Positions 8,920 to 18,046 of a DNA stretch of 64,000 nt are shown one piece after another. Location of the stretch: NCBI RefSeq assembly GCF_009882915.1, contig NZ_WTUW01000009.1, positions 558,001-622,000 on the forward strand. Reading direction: 5' to 3'. Both the position numbers and the translations under genes were made by a program. This DNA is from Sneathiella litorea. GTDB taxonomy: Bacteria; Pseudomonadota; Alphaproteobacteria; Sneathiellales; Sneathiellaceae. Numbering within the stretch: the stretch's first letter is position 1; each line of letters begins with the position of its first letter. Under the pieces are notes generated by a model. It saw only the letters and a program-made list of their open reading frames with translations. It did no database searches and was not told where the DNA came from.

Positions 8920-9696
8920 ATGAACCTTAAAGGAATTACGGCGATTATTACCGGTGGAGCTTCCGGTCTCGGTGCCGCAACGGCACGAAAGCTAGCGGCT
9001 GAGGGTGTTAAGGTCGGCATTTTCGACCTGAACGAAGAATTGGGCAATGCAACCGCAAAGGAAATTGGCGGTGCCTTTGCGAAGGTCAACGTCACCTCAG
9101 AAGAAGAGGTCGATGCAGGCTTTGCCACCATTCGCGAAAAACTCGGTCAGGAAAGAATTCTGGTCAACTGCGCCGGCACAGGCAATGCAATCAAGACCGC
9201 AAGTCGGGACAGGGAAACTGGAGAGATTAAACATTTTCCGCTGGATAAATTCGAGATGATCATCCAGATCAATCTAATTGGCACTTTCCGCTGTATTGCG
9301 AAGTCCGCGACCGGGATGATGTCCCTTGACCCTATCGAGGGGGAGCGCGGCGTGATTATCAATACAGCCTCCGTAGCCGCAGAGGATGGCCAGGTGGGGC
9401 AAGCTTCCTACTCCGCTTCAAAAGGCGGGGTAATCGGGATGACCCTGCCGATTGCACGCGATCTCGCGCAGGAGCTCATTCGAGTAAATACGATCTTGCC
9501 CGGCCTGTTTAACACGCCGCTAATGCAAGGGGTTCCGGATAAGGTCAAAGCCGCCCTTGCGGCCCAGGTTCCGAACCCGTCCCGCCTTGGTAATCCAGAA
9601 GAATATGCATCTCTGGCCCTTGAAATGTGCCGCAATGGATATTTTAATGGGGAAGACGTCCGACTGGATGGCGCAATTCGCATGGCGCCCCGATAG
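8920..9696 (+). CDS. SDR-family 3-hydroxyacyl-CoA dehydrogenase (HSD10-like)
   Basis: Classical short-chain dehydrogenase of 258 residues. The cofactor motif [11 protein letters not shown] is at about 11-21, with an acidic residue after strand 2 (IFDLNEE) pointing to NAD(H). Catalytic Ser lies in INTASVAA and the Tyr-x-x-x-Lys in YSASKGG. The overall sequence most resembles type II 3-hydroxyacyl-CoA dehydrogenases (HSD17B10 / 2-methyl-3-hydroxybutyryl-CoA dehydrogenase). It precedes a thiolase by 27 bp, so the pair could perform the last two steps of a beta-oxidation-type route. GGGAGAG lies 10 nt before the ATG; an overlapping upstream ATG at 8910 is out of frame. Confidence 0.88.
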   Translation: MNLKGITAIITGGASGLGAATARKLAAEGVKVGIFDLNEELGNATAKEIGGAFAKVNVTSEEEVDAGFATIREKLGQERILVNCAGTGNAIKTASRDRETGEIKHFPLDKFEMIIQINLIGTFRCIAKSATGMMSLDPIEGERGVIINTASVAAEDGQVGQASYSASKGGVIGMTLPIARDLAQELIRVNTILPGLFNTPLMQGVPDKVKAALAAQVPNPSRLGNPEEYASLALEMCRNGYFNGEDVRLDGAIRMAPR

Positions 9697-9723
9697 AAAT
9701 AAACAATAAAAAGGATCAAAAGA

Positions 9724-10971
9724 ATGACTGAAGCTTATATTATTGACGCCTGCCGCACACCGCGCGGCGTCGGCAAGGTTGGCAAAGGCGCCCTCGCCCA
9801 TCTCCACCCCCAGCATCTTGGTGCAACCGTTCTGGGAGCATTGGCCGAGCGAAATGATTTCGATACAGCCGACGTGGATGACATCATCTGGGGCACGTCG
9901 ACACAGGTCGGCAAGCAGGGTTATGACCTTGGCCGGATGGCGGCACTTGCCGCAGGATATGACACCAAGGCCTCCGGTATGACGCTGGATCGTTTTTGCG
10001 GCTCTGGGATCACAACCGTGAATCTCGCTGCTGCTCAGGTGATGTCTGGTATGGAGGATCTGGTCATCGCGGGCGGTACCGAGATGATGAGCTATACCGC
10101 CTCCATCGCCGATCCAAACAAACCTTCCATGCTTGACGGCGATAATCCGGATCTTCGCGAACGTCATCCTCAGTCCCAGCAGGGTGTCTGTGCCGATGCC
10201 ATCGCCACGCTGGAAGGGATCGACAGAAGAGCATTGGATGAACTTGCAGTAGAAAGCCAAAATCGCGCTGATAAAGCCATCCAGGAAGGCCGTTTCGATA
10301 AGTCAATTATTCCGGTTAAAAACAGGGACGGTTCCATCGCCCTCGATCGAGAGGAATTCCCCCGGCCCGGAACGACAATGGAAAGCCTGGCAGGGCTCAA
10401 GACGGTCTTCAATATGTTCCGCGATGTTGTCGTTGACGAAGCGGGCAATACTTACGGCAGCCTGATTACCCGCAAGTATCCTCAGATCAAGGAATTTGAC
10501 CATGTGCATCATGCAGGCAACTCTTCAGGAGTTGTCGATGGCGCTGCGGCCATTTTGCTCGCGTCCGGTGACTATGCGAAGAAGCATAACCTGAAACCGC
10601 GCGCCCGCATTGTTGCGACTGCCAATATGGGAGACTGCCCTACGCTGATGCTGAACGCACCGGTACCCGCAGCAAAGAAAGTGCTCGCCAAAGCTGGATT
10701 GACACCAGACGATATCGACCTTTGGGAAATCAACGAGGCATTCGCTATCGTTGCCGAAAAATTCATCCGCGACCTGAAACTCGACCGAAGCAAGGTAAAT
10801 GTTAATGGCGGCGCAATGGCGCTTGGTCATCCGATCGGTGCGACGGGATCAATCCTGATTGGGACGCTTCTGGATGAGCTTGAAAGGCAGGACAAGAAAC
10901 GCGGGCTCGTCACCATGTGTGCCGCCGGCGGCATGGCCCCCGCGATCATCATCGAACGGCTCGACAGCTAG
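9724..10971 (+). CDS. Thiolase (acetyl-CoA acyltransferase)
   Basis: Thiolase of 415 residues with all catalytic elements: nucleophilic Cys92 in DRFCGSGIT, the GNSSGVVDGAA loop, WEINEAFA, His369 in GGAMALGHPIGATGS, and Cys399 in TMCAAGGMAPA. It cleaves 3-ketoacyl-CoA to a shortened acyl-CoA and acetyl-CoA, or condenses acyl-CoAs. It forms a two-gene unit with the SDR dehydrogenase, which would supply the 3-keto substrate. A strong terminator follows the stop by about 20 bp. Chain-length specificity cannot be read from the sequence. Confidence 0.92.
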   Translation: MTEAYIIDACRTPRGVGKVGKGALAHLHPQHLGATVLGALAERNDFDTADVDDIIWGTSTQVGKQGYDLGRMAALAAGYDTKASGMTLDRFCGSGITTVNLAAAQVMSGMEDLVIAGGTEMMSYTASIADPNKPSMLDGDNPDLRERHPQSQQGVCADAIATLEGIDRRALDELAVESQNRADKAIQEGRFDKSIIPVKNRDGSIALDREEFPRPGTTMESLAGLKTVFNMFRDVVVDEAGNTYGSLITRKYPQIKEFDHVHHAGNSSGVVDGAAAILLASGDYAKKHNLKPRARIVATANMGDCPTLMLNAPVPAAKKVLAKAGLTPDDIDLWEINEAFAIVAEKFIRDLKLDRSKVNVNGGAMALGHPIGATGSILIGTLLDELERQDKKRGLVTMCAAGGMAPAIIIERLDS

Positions 10972-10990
10972 AAACAAATCGGTACAAAGA

Positions 10991-11027
10991 AAAGGGCGAA
11001 GCGGCGAAAACTCCTGCTTCGCCCTTT
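10991..11027. terminator. Bidirectional rho-independent terminator between convergent operons
   Basis: AAAGGGCGAAGC (10991-11002) pairs perfectly with GCTTCGCCCTTT (11016-11027) around a 13-nt loop, followed by a T-run on the plus strand. The 5' side is preceded by A-rich sequence, so the minus strand also reads stem then T-rich. It separates the thiolase (plus) from the amidohydrolase that ends the 12-gene operon (minus). Confidence 0.9.
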
Positions 11028-11043
11028 TTTTGTTTTTCACTCT

Positions 11044-12381
11044 TTATGCGCTTATTCTTAGACCTGAGCCCAAATTTTCCGGAGCTTTGTGGAACTTGCC
11101 ATCCTTCATGATGGCCACCAGGCGCTTCTTGTCTTGCAGAACCTTTACATCCCGCGACGGATCCCCATCCACAAGCAGCATATCCGCCAGGTAACCTTCG
11201 CGGATCATGCCAAGCTCATTGCTCATTTTCATCATCTCGCCGCCGATTTTCGTTCCCGAAAGAAGGGCTTCCATTGGCGTAAAGCCCAGCAAATCAACGA
11301 AATACTCCAGATCCTTCGCGTTTGTTCCCATTGGCGTCCAAGCAAAGCCGTAATCCCCTCCAATCGCGAGGCGGATACCGCGCTTGTGCATTTTCTTCAT
11401 ACTTTCAACGGCATGCTCGAGTTCCCGCTCGTAGGCGATGCTCAAGGGGCTCCCGGGCTTAATACCGTAATCGCCCGCGTTTCGCGCAGTATTGATCAGC
11501 CAGGCAAGGCCCGGAGCAACAATATGCTTGTCTTTTGCGGCCTCCAGCATGTCGAGCGCCTCCTCGTCCGTGAAGGAGGCATGATAGATCGTTTCAATCC
11601 CGTATTTAACGCAAAGCTTGATCGACTCGGCAGAGCGTGCATGCGCCGCGAGTGACCGGCCACGCCGCCGCGTTTCGGAAACCGCCATGGCAATTTCCTC
11701 ATCCGACATCTGGTTTTCTTCCGCGCCCATACCGGCGACTTCTTCGCCGGAAAGATTAAGCTTGATTGTGTCATTGCCCCATTTGATCATCTCCCGGACT
11801 TTTCTCCGGACTTCCTCAGGACCGGATACCACGATGCCGAGGTTCAGGCCTTCATGCTGGATATGTGGCGGGGACGCATCGCCAAGACCGCCTGTCGTTG
11901 TAATCTCAGGGCTTGCCGCCGTATAACGTGGGCCCGGAAATCGACCAGCGTTGATAGCGTTGCGGATAACGACATCAAGCCGTGGCTTGGCCGCCGCCGC
12001 ACCACGTCCGGCGGTAAAGCCAGCGTCCAGAACGATTTTGGCCATTTCAACGCAAACCAGCATATGCTCTTCCAGCGGCATCATCTGGATCGGATCAACG
12101 CCCGGCGCATTATTCCAACTGAGATGCAGATGAGAATCGATCAGACCCGGCATTAATGTCATACCCCGGCCGTCAATACGCTGTCCGCCGGTACTCCCCC
12201 AACTACTGCCCATGCCGGAACGGCTGATCGATTTGATCCGGTTGCCCGAAACCGTGACTTCTCCTGAGTAGGGCGCCTCCCCGGTGCCATCAATGATACG
12301 GACATTGCTGAAGATGATGTCGGAACTCCCATTACTTCCGTTACTTCTACCACTCCAGTCGGTGAATGTATTTTCAGCCAT
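11044..12381 (-). CDS. Metal-dependent amidohydrolase
   Basis: Amidohydrolase-superfamily protein of 445 residues. The small beta-sandwich (about 20-75, IIDGTGEAPYSGEVTVSGNRI) flanks a TIM barrel with the metal motif DSHLHLSW (about 80-87), further His in LAAHARS and IYHASF, and Asp in AIGGDYGF. The C-terminus returns to the sandwich (GYLADMLLVDGDPSRDV). It resembles the prolidase/imidazolonepropionase-like branch that hydrolyses cyclic amides or dipeptide-like substrates. It is the last gene of the large liv/Tm-1-like operon, 12 bp after the alpha/beta hydrolase, so it probably acts late in that pathway. Substrate unknown. Confidence 0.85.
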   Translation of the reverse strand: MAENTFTDWSGRSNGSNGSSDIIFSNVRIIDGTGEAPYSGEVTVSGNRIKSISRSGMGSSWGSTGGQRIDGRGMTLMPGLIDSHLHLSWNNAPGVDPIQMMPLEEHMLVCVEMAKIVLDAGFTAGRGAAAAKPRLDVVIRNAINAGRFPGPRYTAASPEITTTGGLGDASPPHIQHEGLNLGIVVSGPEEVRRKVREMIKWGNDTIKLNLSGEEVAGMGAEENQMSDEEIAMAVSETRRRGRSLAAHARSAESIKLCVKYGIETIYHASFTDEEALDMLEAAKDKHIVAPGLAWLINTARNAGDYGIKPGSPLSIAYERELEHAVESMKKMHKRGIRLAIGGDYGFAWTPMGTNAKDLEYFVDLLGFTPMEALLSGTKIGGEMMKMSNELGMIREGYLADMLLVDGDPSRDVKVLQDKKRLVAIMKDGKFHKAPENLGSGLRISA

Positions 12382-12393
12382 GATTTAGTCTCC

Positions 12394-13164
12394 CTAACTA
12401 ATGCTGTTGCTGTCGAGATGGGCTCTGAGCAATTCAGCGGAACGCTCCGGAGCCTCCATCATCATCCAATGGGCTACCTCCGGTATGATTTCTAACTTCG
12501 ACCTGGGTAGTTTTTGTTTCATTTGTTCTGCCATCGCAACGGGTGCCACCGGGTCTGTTTCCCCCGCTATCAGCAAAGTGGAACAGTTTATTTTTGCGAG
12601 GGTGGCTGCCTCCACGCTGCTGAGCGCAAGACAATGAGCTGCATATCCTTTGGCATCCTGCCGCAGTAGGCTTTCCCTGACAAAAGCAGCGGCGACAGGT
12701 TTGCCTGAGGATACACTTGCTTTATGAACGGCTTCGGCAATGCCTGCCATCCCCTCCCGCTGTGCCGTTGCCGCCCGTTCACTTAATCCGGTGCGCGCGG
12801 CCGCTGGCGGCTCCAGTATAGGCCCGAACAAGGTCAGGCTTTGCACTATTTTCGGATGATCAACCGCCAGATACTGACACACGATGGTGCCCATGGAATG
12901 CCCCACGAAATGCGCCTTGGTCACACCTGCAGTCTTCAGGCAATCCAGAACTGAAGACGCTAATCCCGCGATGCCCGGACGGCCGGGCCGTAAAGGAGAT
13001 CGCCCTGCCCCCGGCAAATCAGGTCGGACTATCCGATATCCATTGACTGCAGAAATCAGGGTCTGAAAACTGTTGGATGTTCCGCCAAGGCCATGGATCA
13101 TCACCACGGCTTCACCCTCGCCTTGATCCTCCACCTTCATGCTGCCAACCGAAATATCTACCAT
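12394..13164 (-). CDS. Alpha/beta-fold hydrolase
   Basis: Hydrolase of 256 residues. MIHGLGGTSNSF supplies the oxyanion-hole HG, the nucleophile elbow is GHSMG with Ser90, a likely Asp lies in GETDPVAP (about 205), and the His in VAHWMM (His232). All triad elements are in the usual order. It resembles 3-oxoadipate enol-lactonase and meta-cleavage product hydrolases in length and layout, but that is only fold-level. It starts 3 bp after the fumarylacetoacetase-family gene, which also attacks C-C or enol-ester bonds, so the two may act in sequence. Confidence 0.85.
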   Translation of the reverse strand: MVDISVGSMKVEDQGEGEAVVMIHGLGGTSNSFQTLISAVNGYRIVRPDLPGAGRSPLRPGRPGIAGLASSVLDCLKTAGVTKAHFVGHSMGTIVCQYLAVDHPKIVQSLTLFGPILEPPAAARTGLSERAATAQREGMAGIAEAVHKASVSSGKPVAAAFVRESLLRQDAKGYAAHCLALSSVEAATLAKINCSTLLIAGETDPVAPVAMAEQMKQKLPRSKLEIIPEVAHWMMMEAPERSAELLRAHLDSNSIS

Positions 13165-13167
13165 TGT

Positions 13168-14034
13168 TCAGTAAGCCTCGACCGGATTTTCCAACGTTCC
13201 GATGCCGCCGATTTCCACACGGACCTTATCACCGGGCTGAAGATATTTCGGTGGGTTAAAGCCAATGCCAACCCCCGCCGGTGTGCCCGTCGCGATTACA
13301 TCGCCGGGTTGCAGTGTTATTCCGTTGGAAATCGCCGCGATGATGGTCGGGATATCGAAAATCAACAACCCGGTATTGGAATCCTGACGCAATTCATCAT
13401 TGATCCAGCATTTTACTGGTGTGTCGGACAGATCAATGTCATCCGCCGTAACCGCCCAAGGCCCCATGGGGCAGAATGTATCCTGCGATTTACCGATCAG
13501 CCATTGGCTGTGATGCCCCTGCAGGTCCCGCGCGGTAACATCATTGACCACAGTGTATCCCCAGACATGGGAAAGCGCGTCTTCCTTGGAGACATTCCGC
13601 CCGGTCTTGCCGATAATCACCGCAAGCTCGGCTTCATAATCGATCGCGGTGGATACCGAGGCATCAATCAGGATTGGCGCACCCGTCTTTACCACTGTTT
13701 CCGGCAGCTTGGAGAACACAATGGGCGCCTCTGGTACGGTGCCCTTCGCGGCGGAGCTATCGAATCCTGAGGCGGCGAATTCCTTTGCATGTTCATGATA
13801 GTTCTTGCCCACACAGAAAATATTGCGCGAAGGCCGCGGCACCGGCGCCAGCAACTCAACCTCAGATATCGGAACGGTCTCAGTAACCTTCGGTAACGGC
13901 TGATCAATCAGGGCGGCCACACCATCCCGCACGATAGAAGCCTCAGGCATATCGAAGCATTCAATGGCGTTCCCTGCCTCGTTGACCCGCCCGAGTTGGG
14001 TTCTTCCCTTCAAGTTGAAAACCGCGAATTTCAT
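13168..14034 (-). CDS. Fumarylacetoacetate hydrolase family protein
   Basis: FAH-superfamily protein of 288 residues. The N-terminal small domain is followed by the conserved FCVGKNYHEHAKEF, metal ligands in DYEAELAVIIG, and the NDVTARDLQ and GKSQDTFCPMGPW blocks that line the active site; GDVIATGTPAGVG closes the domain. Members include hydrolases of acylpyruvates, 2-hydroxyhepta-2,4-diene-1,7-dioate isomerases and ureidoglycolate lyase, so the exact reaction is open. The ATG overlaps the stop of the upstream SRPBCC-oxidoreductase gene as ATGA (14031-14034). Confidence 0.9.
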   Translation of the reverse strand: MKFAVFNLKGRTQLGRVNEAGNAIECFDMPEASIVRDGVAALIDQPLPKVTETVPISEVELLAPVPRPSRNIFCVGKNYHEHAKEFAASGFDSSAAKGTVPEAPIVFSKLPETVVKTGAPILIDASVSTAIDYEAELAVIIGKTGRNVSKEDALSHVWGYTVVNDVTARDLQGHHSQWLIGKSQDTFCPMGPWAVTADDIDLSDTPVKCWINDELRQDSNTGLLIFDIPTIIAAISNGITLQPGDVIATGTPAGVGIGFNPPKYLQPGDKVRVEIGGIGTLENPVEAY

Positions 14035-15536
14035 TTCTGACCTTTCTTGTAATCATCGGGAATAAGGACGCTGGAACCTGTTGTCTCCCGCGCCTCCAAT
14101 GCACGATGTGCATCTGCGGCCCGGGACAAGGGGTATTGCTGTCCCACTTCAATGGTAATGACATGCCGCCGGATGGCATCGAATAGTCGCTTAGTGATAG
14201 CGGCGACCTTTTCCGGCGTATCGGTGTAATGGCCAAAGTTTGGCCGGGAAATCGTTACGGACTTCGACGCAAGCGAACTGATATCGCGTGCTCCGATATC
14301 ACCCGAGGCCTGTCCGAAGCTGACCAGATGACCGCAAGTGGCAAGGGCCGCGACTGAATGATCGAAGCTGTCCTTTCCGACTGCGTCAAATATCACATCT
14401 GCGCCATGGCCCTTGGTGATTTCCATTACCTGTTCTTCAAGGCTGCGATTACCCGGCAGGATCACATGATGCGCCCCTTCGGCTCGGGCAACGCGGGCCT
14501 TTTCCTCATTGGAGGTTGCGCCAATAACCTTCGCGCCAAGGCTGTTTGCCCATTGACAGAGAATACGGCCAACGCCACCCGCCGGGGCGTAGACGAGGAC
14601 GACATCCTCTTTCTTGACCTGATGCACCCTGTGCAAAAGAAATTCCGCGGCCATCCCTTTCAACAGGGCCGCCGCAGCCGTCACATCATCGATATCATCG
14701 GGAAGAGGAACGACCAGCGCGGCTGACATGGTGCGAACGGAGGCATAGGCGCCGACTGGCGGGCAGGCATAGCCAACCCGTTGACCCGGCGATAAATGAC
14801 GCACCCCCTCGCCTACCGACTCGACGATACCGACCGCTTCCATACCCGGTACACCGGGCGGTTTAAGCAGATCAAAATATCCCGATCGGCAATAGACATC
14901 GATGTAATTGACACCGATCGCCGTCTGCCGTAGACGAACTTCACCCGGCCCTGGTGGTGCGGCTGTCACCTCAATCGCATGCATCTCCTCTGGCCCGCCG
15001 TGACGGTTAATTCCGATTGCCATGCCAGAAAGGGCCGTGCCGCTTTGGGACTGAGTTGAAGGCGCAGAAGATGAAAAACTGTGACGCGATAAAGTCCGCG
15101 TAGTGGTCAAGCGCGAACGGACTGCCTCGAACCCGGCTTCATACACCCCTTCAGCAACCAGCTGCGCCAGTTCCTGTTCCCGCCCCCTTGGCGTATCGAA
15201 TTTTGACGTCCACGACCAGAATGTGCAGTTTCCATCTGTCACCCGTTTGAGGGAAACTTCAGCGATGTAATTCTGTAGCGGAATATCGCTTTCAACGATC
15301 GCATATCGGAAGCTGTGATCCTTGTCCGACATCGACAGCAATTGCTCGCGAAGATTCTCCCCTTCCGTCAGTTCAAAATTCCGGATGGCACTGATCTGGT
15401 CGGTTCGCTTATTTCCATCCAGATGACTCCGCCGGACAGCCGGATGCCAGCGATCATGTCCGTTAAAATCCCGAAGGATCTCCCAGACCGCCTCAATCGG
15501 CGCCTCAATGACAGTGCTGCGGCGGACGGATACCAA
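14031..15536 (-). CDS. SRPBCC (START-like) domain fused to a quinone oxidoreductase-type MDR protein
   Basis: Two-domain protein. Residues about 1-143 are a ligand-binding SRPBCC domain (STVIEAPIEAVWEILRDFN ... FWSWTSKFDTP). A Ser/Thr-rich linker (about 144-165) leads to a zinc-free medium-chain dehydrogenase of about 330 residues, with GVNYIDVYCRSGYF, AAALLKGMAAEFLL and the NADPH-binding VYAPAGGVGRILCQWA, as in quinone oxidoreductases. I place the start at TTG 15536-15534, one base after the stop of the preceding SRPBCC gene, because it then aligns exactly with that paralogue (VSVRRSTVIEA against PSVYTSTVIAA) and a G-run precedes it. An ATG at 15575 would give 13 extra residues and overlap the neighbour. 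No internal stop breaks the fusion. Confidence 0.85.
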   Translation of the reverse strand: MVSVRRSTVIEAPIEAVWEILRDFNGHDRWHPAVRRSHLDGNKRTDQISAIRNFELTEGENLREQLLSMSDKDHSFRYAIVESDIPLQNYIAEVSLKRVTDGNCTFWSWTSKFDTPRGREQELAQLVAEGVYEAGFEAVRSRLTTTRTLSRHSFSSSAPSTQSQSGTALSGMAIGINRHGGPEEMHAIEVTAAPPGPGEVRLRQTAIGVNYIDVYCRSGYFDLLKPPGVPGMEAVGIVESVGEGVRHLSPGQRVGYACPPVGAYASVRTMSAALVVPLPDDIDDVTAAAALLKGMAAEFLLHRVHQVKKEDVVLVYAPAGGVGRILCQWANSLGAKVIGATSNEEKARVARAEGAHHVILPGNRSLEEQVMEITKGHGADVIFDAVGKDSFDHSVAALATCGHLVSFGQASGDIGARDISSLASKSVTISRPNFGHYTDTPEKVAAITKRLFDAIRRHVITIEVGQQYPLSRAADAHRALEARETTGSSVLIPDDYKKGQK

Positions 15537-15537
15537 T

Positions 15538-15975
15538 TCAGCCCCCCATCTGGCTCTTGAGTGAGGTAAGCCCACCTAAGAAGACATTCGTGCTGATATG
15601 GTCAATCAGTTCCTGCTCCCGATCCGGTGCGCAATCAAACTCCGCTGACCATTCTGCAAAGGTATGCCCTCCATCGGTGATCGGAAAGAGCTTGACCGTC
15701 GCCACATAGTTTTCCACGCCCATCGGGCTTTCAAGAATGGAATAGGAAAAGCTGTAGTCATAATCCGAGAGCGCCAGAAGCTTCTCCCGGATAAAGCCGC
15801 CATTTTCAAGCCGGAAGGCCCGCACGCAGCCAATTTTATCCGACGGGAGCCCTTCCTCTATTCGGCTATCAACGACAAACTCAGTCCAGTCGGGCAATGC
15901 ATTAAAGTCGCGGATGACAGACCAGACGCGGTCTGCCTGGGCGGCAATAACGGTCGAGGTATAGACGCTGGGCAT
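15538..15975 (-). CDS. SRPBCC (START-like) family protein
   Basis: Stand-alone SRPBCC protein of 145 residues: STVIAAQADRVWSVIRDFNALPDW opens the helix-grip fold, IGCVRAFRLENGGFIREKLLALSDYDYSFSY forms the central sheet and EQELIDHISTNVFLGGLTSLK the C-terminal helix. The family binds hydrophobic or aromatic small molecules, sometimes as polyketide cyclases. It is paralogous to the N-terminal domain of the next gene and aligns nearly end to end. It follows the flotillin by 2 bp. No catalytic residues can be named; a carrier or shielding role is possible. Confidence 0.85.
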   Translation of the reverse strand: MPSVYTSTVIAAQADRVWSVIRDFNALPDWTEFVVDSRIEEGLPSDKIGCVRAFRLENGGFIREKLLALSDYDYSFSYSILESPMGVENYVATVKLFPITDGGHTFAEWSAEFDCAPDREQELIDHISTNVFLGGLTSLKSQMGG

Positions 15976-15977
15976 GT

Positions 15978-18032
15978 TTAATCGTCCCCGCCTTTATCCG
16001 ACTTCGCGCCTTTGGCAAGAGACTGCGCATCCTTGGCGGAACGGAAAATATCGCCCATTTTCGTTACGCCCGGATTTTCCACACCAATCTCCCGCATCAT
16101 CTCGTCGATCAGCGGGGCCTGCGCCCGATATCTCAAGGCACTTTCGATGACCTCGTCAGTGGGTGAGCGATGGCTGTTGCCGCCGCCGTTCATGCCATCG
16201 ACATGGAGGATCTTGATGCCTTCGATATTCTCCATCGGTTTGACGCTTTCGCGCACGATGCCTTCCAGGCGATCCAGCATCTTGGACCGCAGGCGACCGG
16301 CCCGTGCATCTTCGCTGAGAATGTTTTCTGCTTCATTCTGAAGACGCTGTGCCTCGGCCTGAACTGCCGCCGTGATCTTGTCGGTTTCTGCTGCGATTTT
16401 CGCCGTATCGGCGTCTTTCGCCGCCAGCAGTCGGTCAACAGAGGCAATTCGCTCGGCAATAACTGTCTCGCGAATGGTCGAGACTTTCTCGGCAGCCTCA
16501 ACGGCCTTGGCCTCTGCGGCCTCGGTCGCAACACGTGTATCCGCGACGGATGCCTGCTCTTTCAGGATCAGGATCTGACGCTCGATATCCGCAAGTTCAA
16601 GGGCCTGATCCCGTTCGATCTCCAGCCTCCGAAGGTCCCGTTCCTTCAGGATGCGGGCCTCATCGAGACCGCGCTCAGAGGCGATGCGGGCACGTTCCAA
16701 TTCTTCTTGTGCCGAGATTTCATTCTCTTCAATCTGCTGGCGGAAGGAAATCTGCTGCGACCGCAGGACACGATCGCGCTCGATACGCGCCTTGTCGAGA
16801 ATCTGCTCTTGCGCAATCCGCGATGACTCGATGGCTTTCTGCGCAGCAATCTTCGCCGTTTCTATTTGCTGGTTTCGGGCGATATCGCGATTTTCCGTTT
16901 CCTCTTCGGCCATGATCCGGGCTTCCTGCAGCAACCGTTCGGAGACAATCCGAGCCCGCTCAACATCTTCATTCGCAGAAATTTCGGCAGAGTCGATTTC
17001 ATGACGCTGCTGTATCTGCTTCTCCCGGATCATCCGGTCGCGATCAATACGAACAGCTTCAAGTTCCTGATCCTGCGCCACCCGCATTTTCTCGATTTCT
17101 TCCTGAGCCTTAATCTCCGCCGCTTGCAAGGCGCGTTGCCGGGCGATTTCTATTTCACGGGTTTTTTGCTCATTCAGTATGCGGGATTTTTCCCCCTCTG
17201 CTTCTTTCTCAGACCGCGTATGAGTGATCTCAGCCCTCTGTATGGCCCGCAGGGCTTCCAGTTCACGCTCCTGGTTAAGGCGGGAACTTTCGCTTTCCTG
17301 CTCAAGCTTCAGGGTTTCCTTTTCCGCCTCCAAATTACGGGCGCGTATGGCGACCACAGAAGACTGCTCTATATCATTGCGAAGTTTCCGGCGGGTTTCG
17401 ATCGTCTCAATCAATTGGGTAAGGCCCTCGGCATCGAAACGATTGGCTGGATTGAAAAATTCCAGCTCGGTCTGATCGAGATCTGTGATCGCTACTGTTT
17501 CGAGCTCCAACCCGTTGCGCGCCAGCACGTCTGCCGCGCGTTCATTCACACGGTCAACGAACTCGCCGCGCTTTTCATGCATCTCATCGAGCGACATTTC
17601 GGCCGCGACAGACCGCAGCGCACCGACGAACTTTCCCGAAAGAAGATCGGCAAGTCCTTCAGGCGACATGGTTTTTCGCCCCAAAGTAGAGGCCGCAGCG
17701 GCGACAGCCTTTTTCTCCTGGATAACGCGAACGAAAAACTCCGCCTCGATATCGACACGCATGCGGTCTCGCGTAATGACGGCCTCTTCCTTCGTGCGGG
17801 TGACGGGGATCCGCACCACATTGAGGTTGACCGGGGTTACTTCGTGAATAATCGGCAAAACCAACGCGCCGCCGTTGATCACAACGGTTTCCCCGCCGAA
17901 GCCGGTCCTTACGAACGCCACTTCCTTGGTGCTGCGATGGTATAGCCAATGAAGAAGATAGGCGATCACTGCGATGACTATGATCGCAATGATAAGCCAC
18001 AGAATTGTCGAGCCAATCACGCTGGTTGTCAT
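15978..18032 (-). CDS. Flotillin family (SPFH) membrane protein
   Basis: Protein of about 684 residues. I start it at the ATG complementary to 18030-18032 because GGGAGG lies 9 nt upstream; the longer frame to 18146 overlaps the preceding gene. One membrane segment (about residues 7-28) is followed by the SPFH domain (about 30-250; FVRTGFGGETVVINGGALVLPIIHEV and VTRTKEEAVITRDRMRVDIEAEF). A very long, charged coiled coil then runs to about 600, built of repeated units with E-R-A-R-I-x-x-E-R spacing. This matches YqiK/FloT-type flotillins, which scaffold membrane microdomains. It is unusual inside a catabolic operon and may tether the transporter or the SRPBCC proteins at the membrane. Confidence 0.9.
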   Translation of the reverse strand: MTTSVIGSTILWLIIAIIVIAVIAYLLHWLYHRSTKEVAFVRTGFGGETVVINGGALVLPIIHEVTPVNLNVVRIPVTRTKEEAVITRDRMRVDIEAEFFVRVIQEKKAVAAAASTLGRKTMSPEGLADLLSGKFVGALRSVAAEMSLDEMHEKRGEFVDRVNERAADVLARNGLELETVAITDLDQTELEFFNPANRFDAEGLTQLIETIETRRKLRNDIEQSSVVAIRARNLEAEKETLKLEQESESSRLNQERELEALRAIQRAEITHTRSEKEAEGEKSRILNEQKTREIEIARQRALQAAEIKAQEEIEKMRVAQDQELEAVRIDRDRMIREKQIQQRHEIDSAEISANEDVERARIVSERLLQEARIMAEEETENRDIARNQQIETAKIAAQKAIESSRIAQEQILDKARIERDRVLRSQQISFRQQIEENEISAQEELERARIASERGLDEARILKERDLRRLEIERDQALELADIERQILILKEQASVADTRVATEAAEAKAVEAAEKVSTIRETVIAERIASVDRLLAAKDADTAKIAAETDKITAAVQAEAQRLQNEAENILSEDARAGRLRSKMLDRLEGIVRESVKPMENIEGIKILHVDGMNGGGNSHRSPTDEVIESALRYRAQAPLIDEMMREIGVENPGVTKMGDIFRSAKDAQSLAKGAKSDKGGDD

Positions 18033-18046
18033 TTTCTCAACCTCCC

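Noticed and set aside
14031-15536. SRPBCC-oxidoreductase gene as an assembly artefact
   Set aside because: The frame is unbroken, a low-complexity linker separates two complete domains, and start and stop fit the operon spacing.
16866-17945. 359-residue plus-strand open frame
   Set aside because: It is the antisense shadow of the flotillin coiled coil, whose regular Glu/Arg/Ala codons keep other frames open; the translation is low in recognisable structure.
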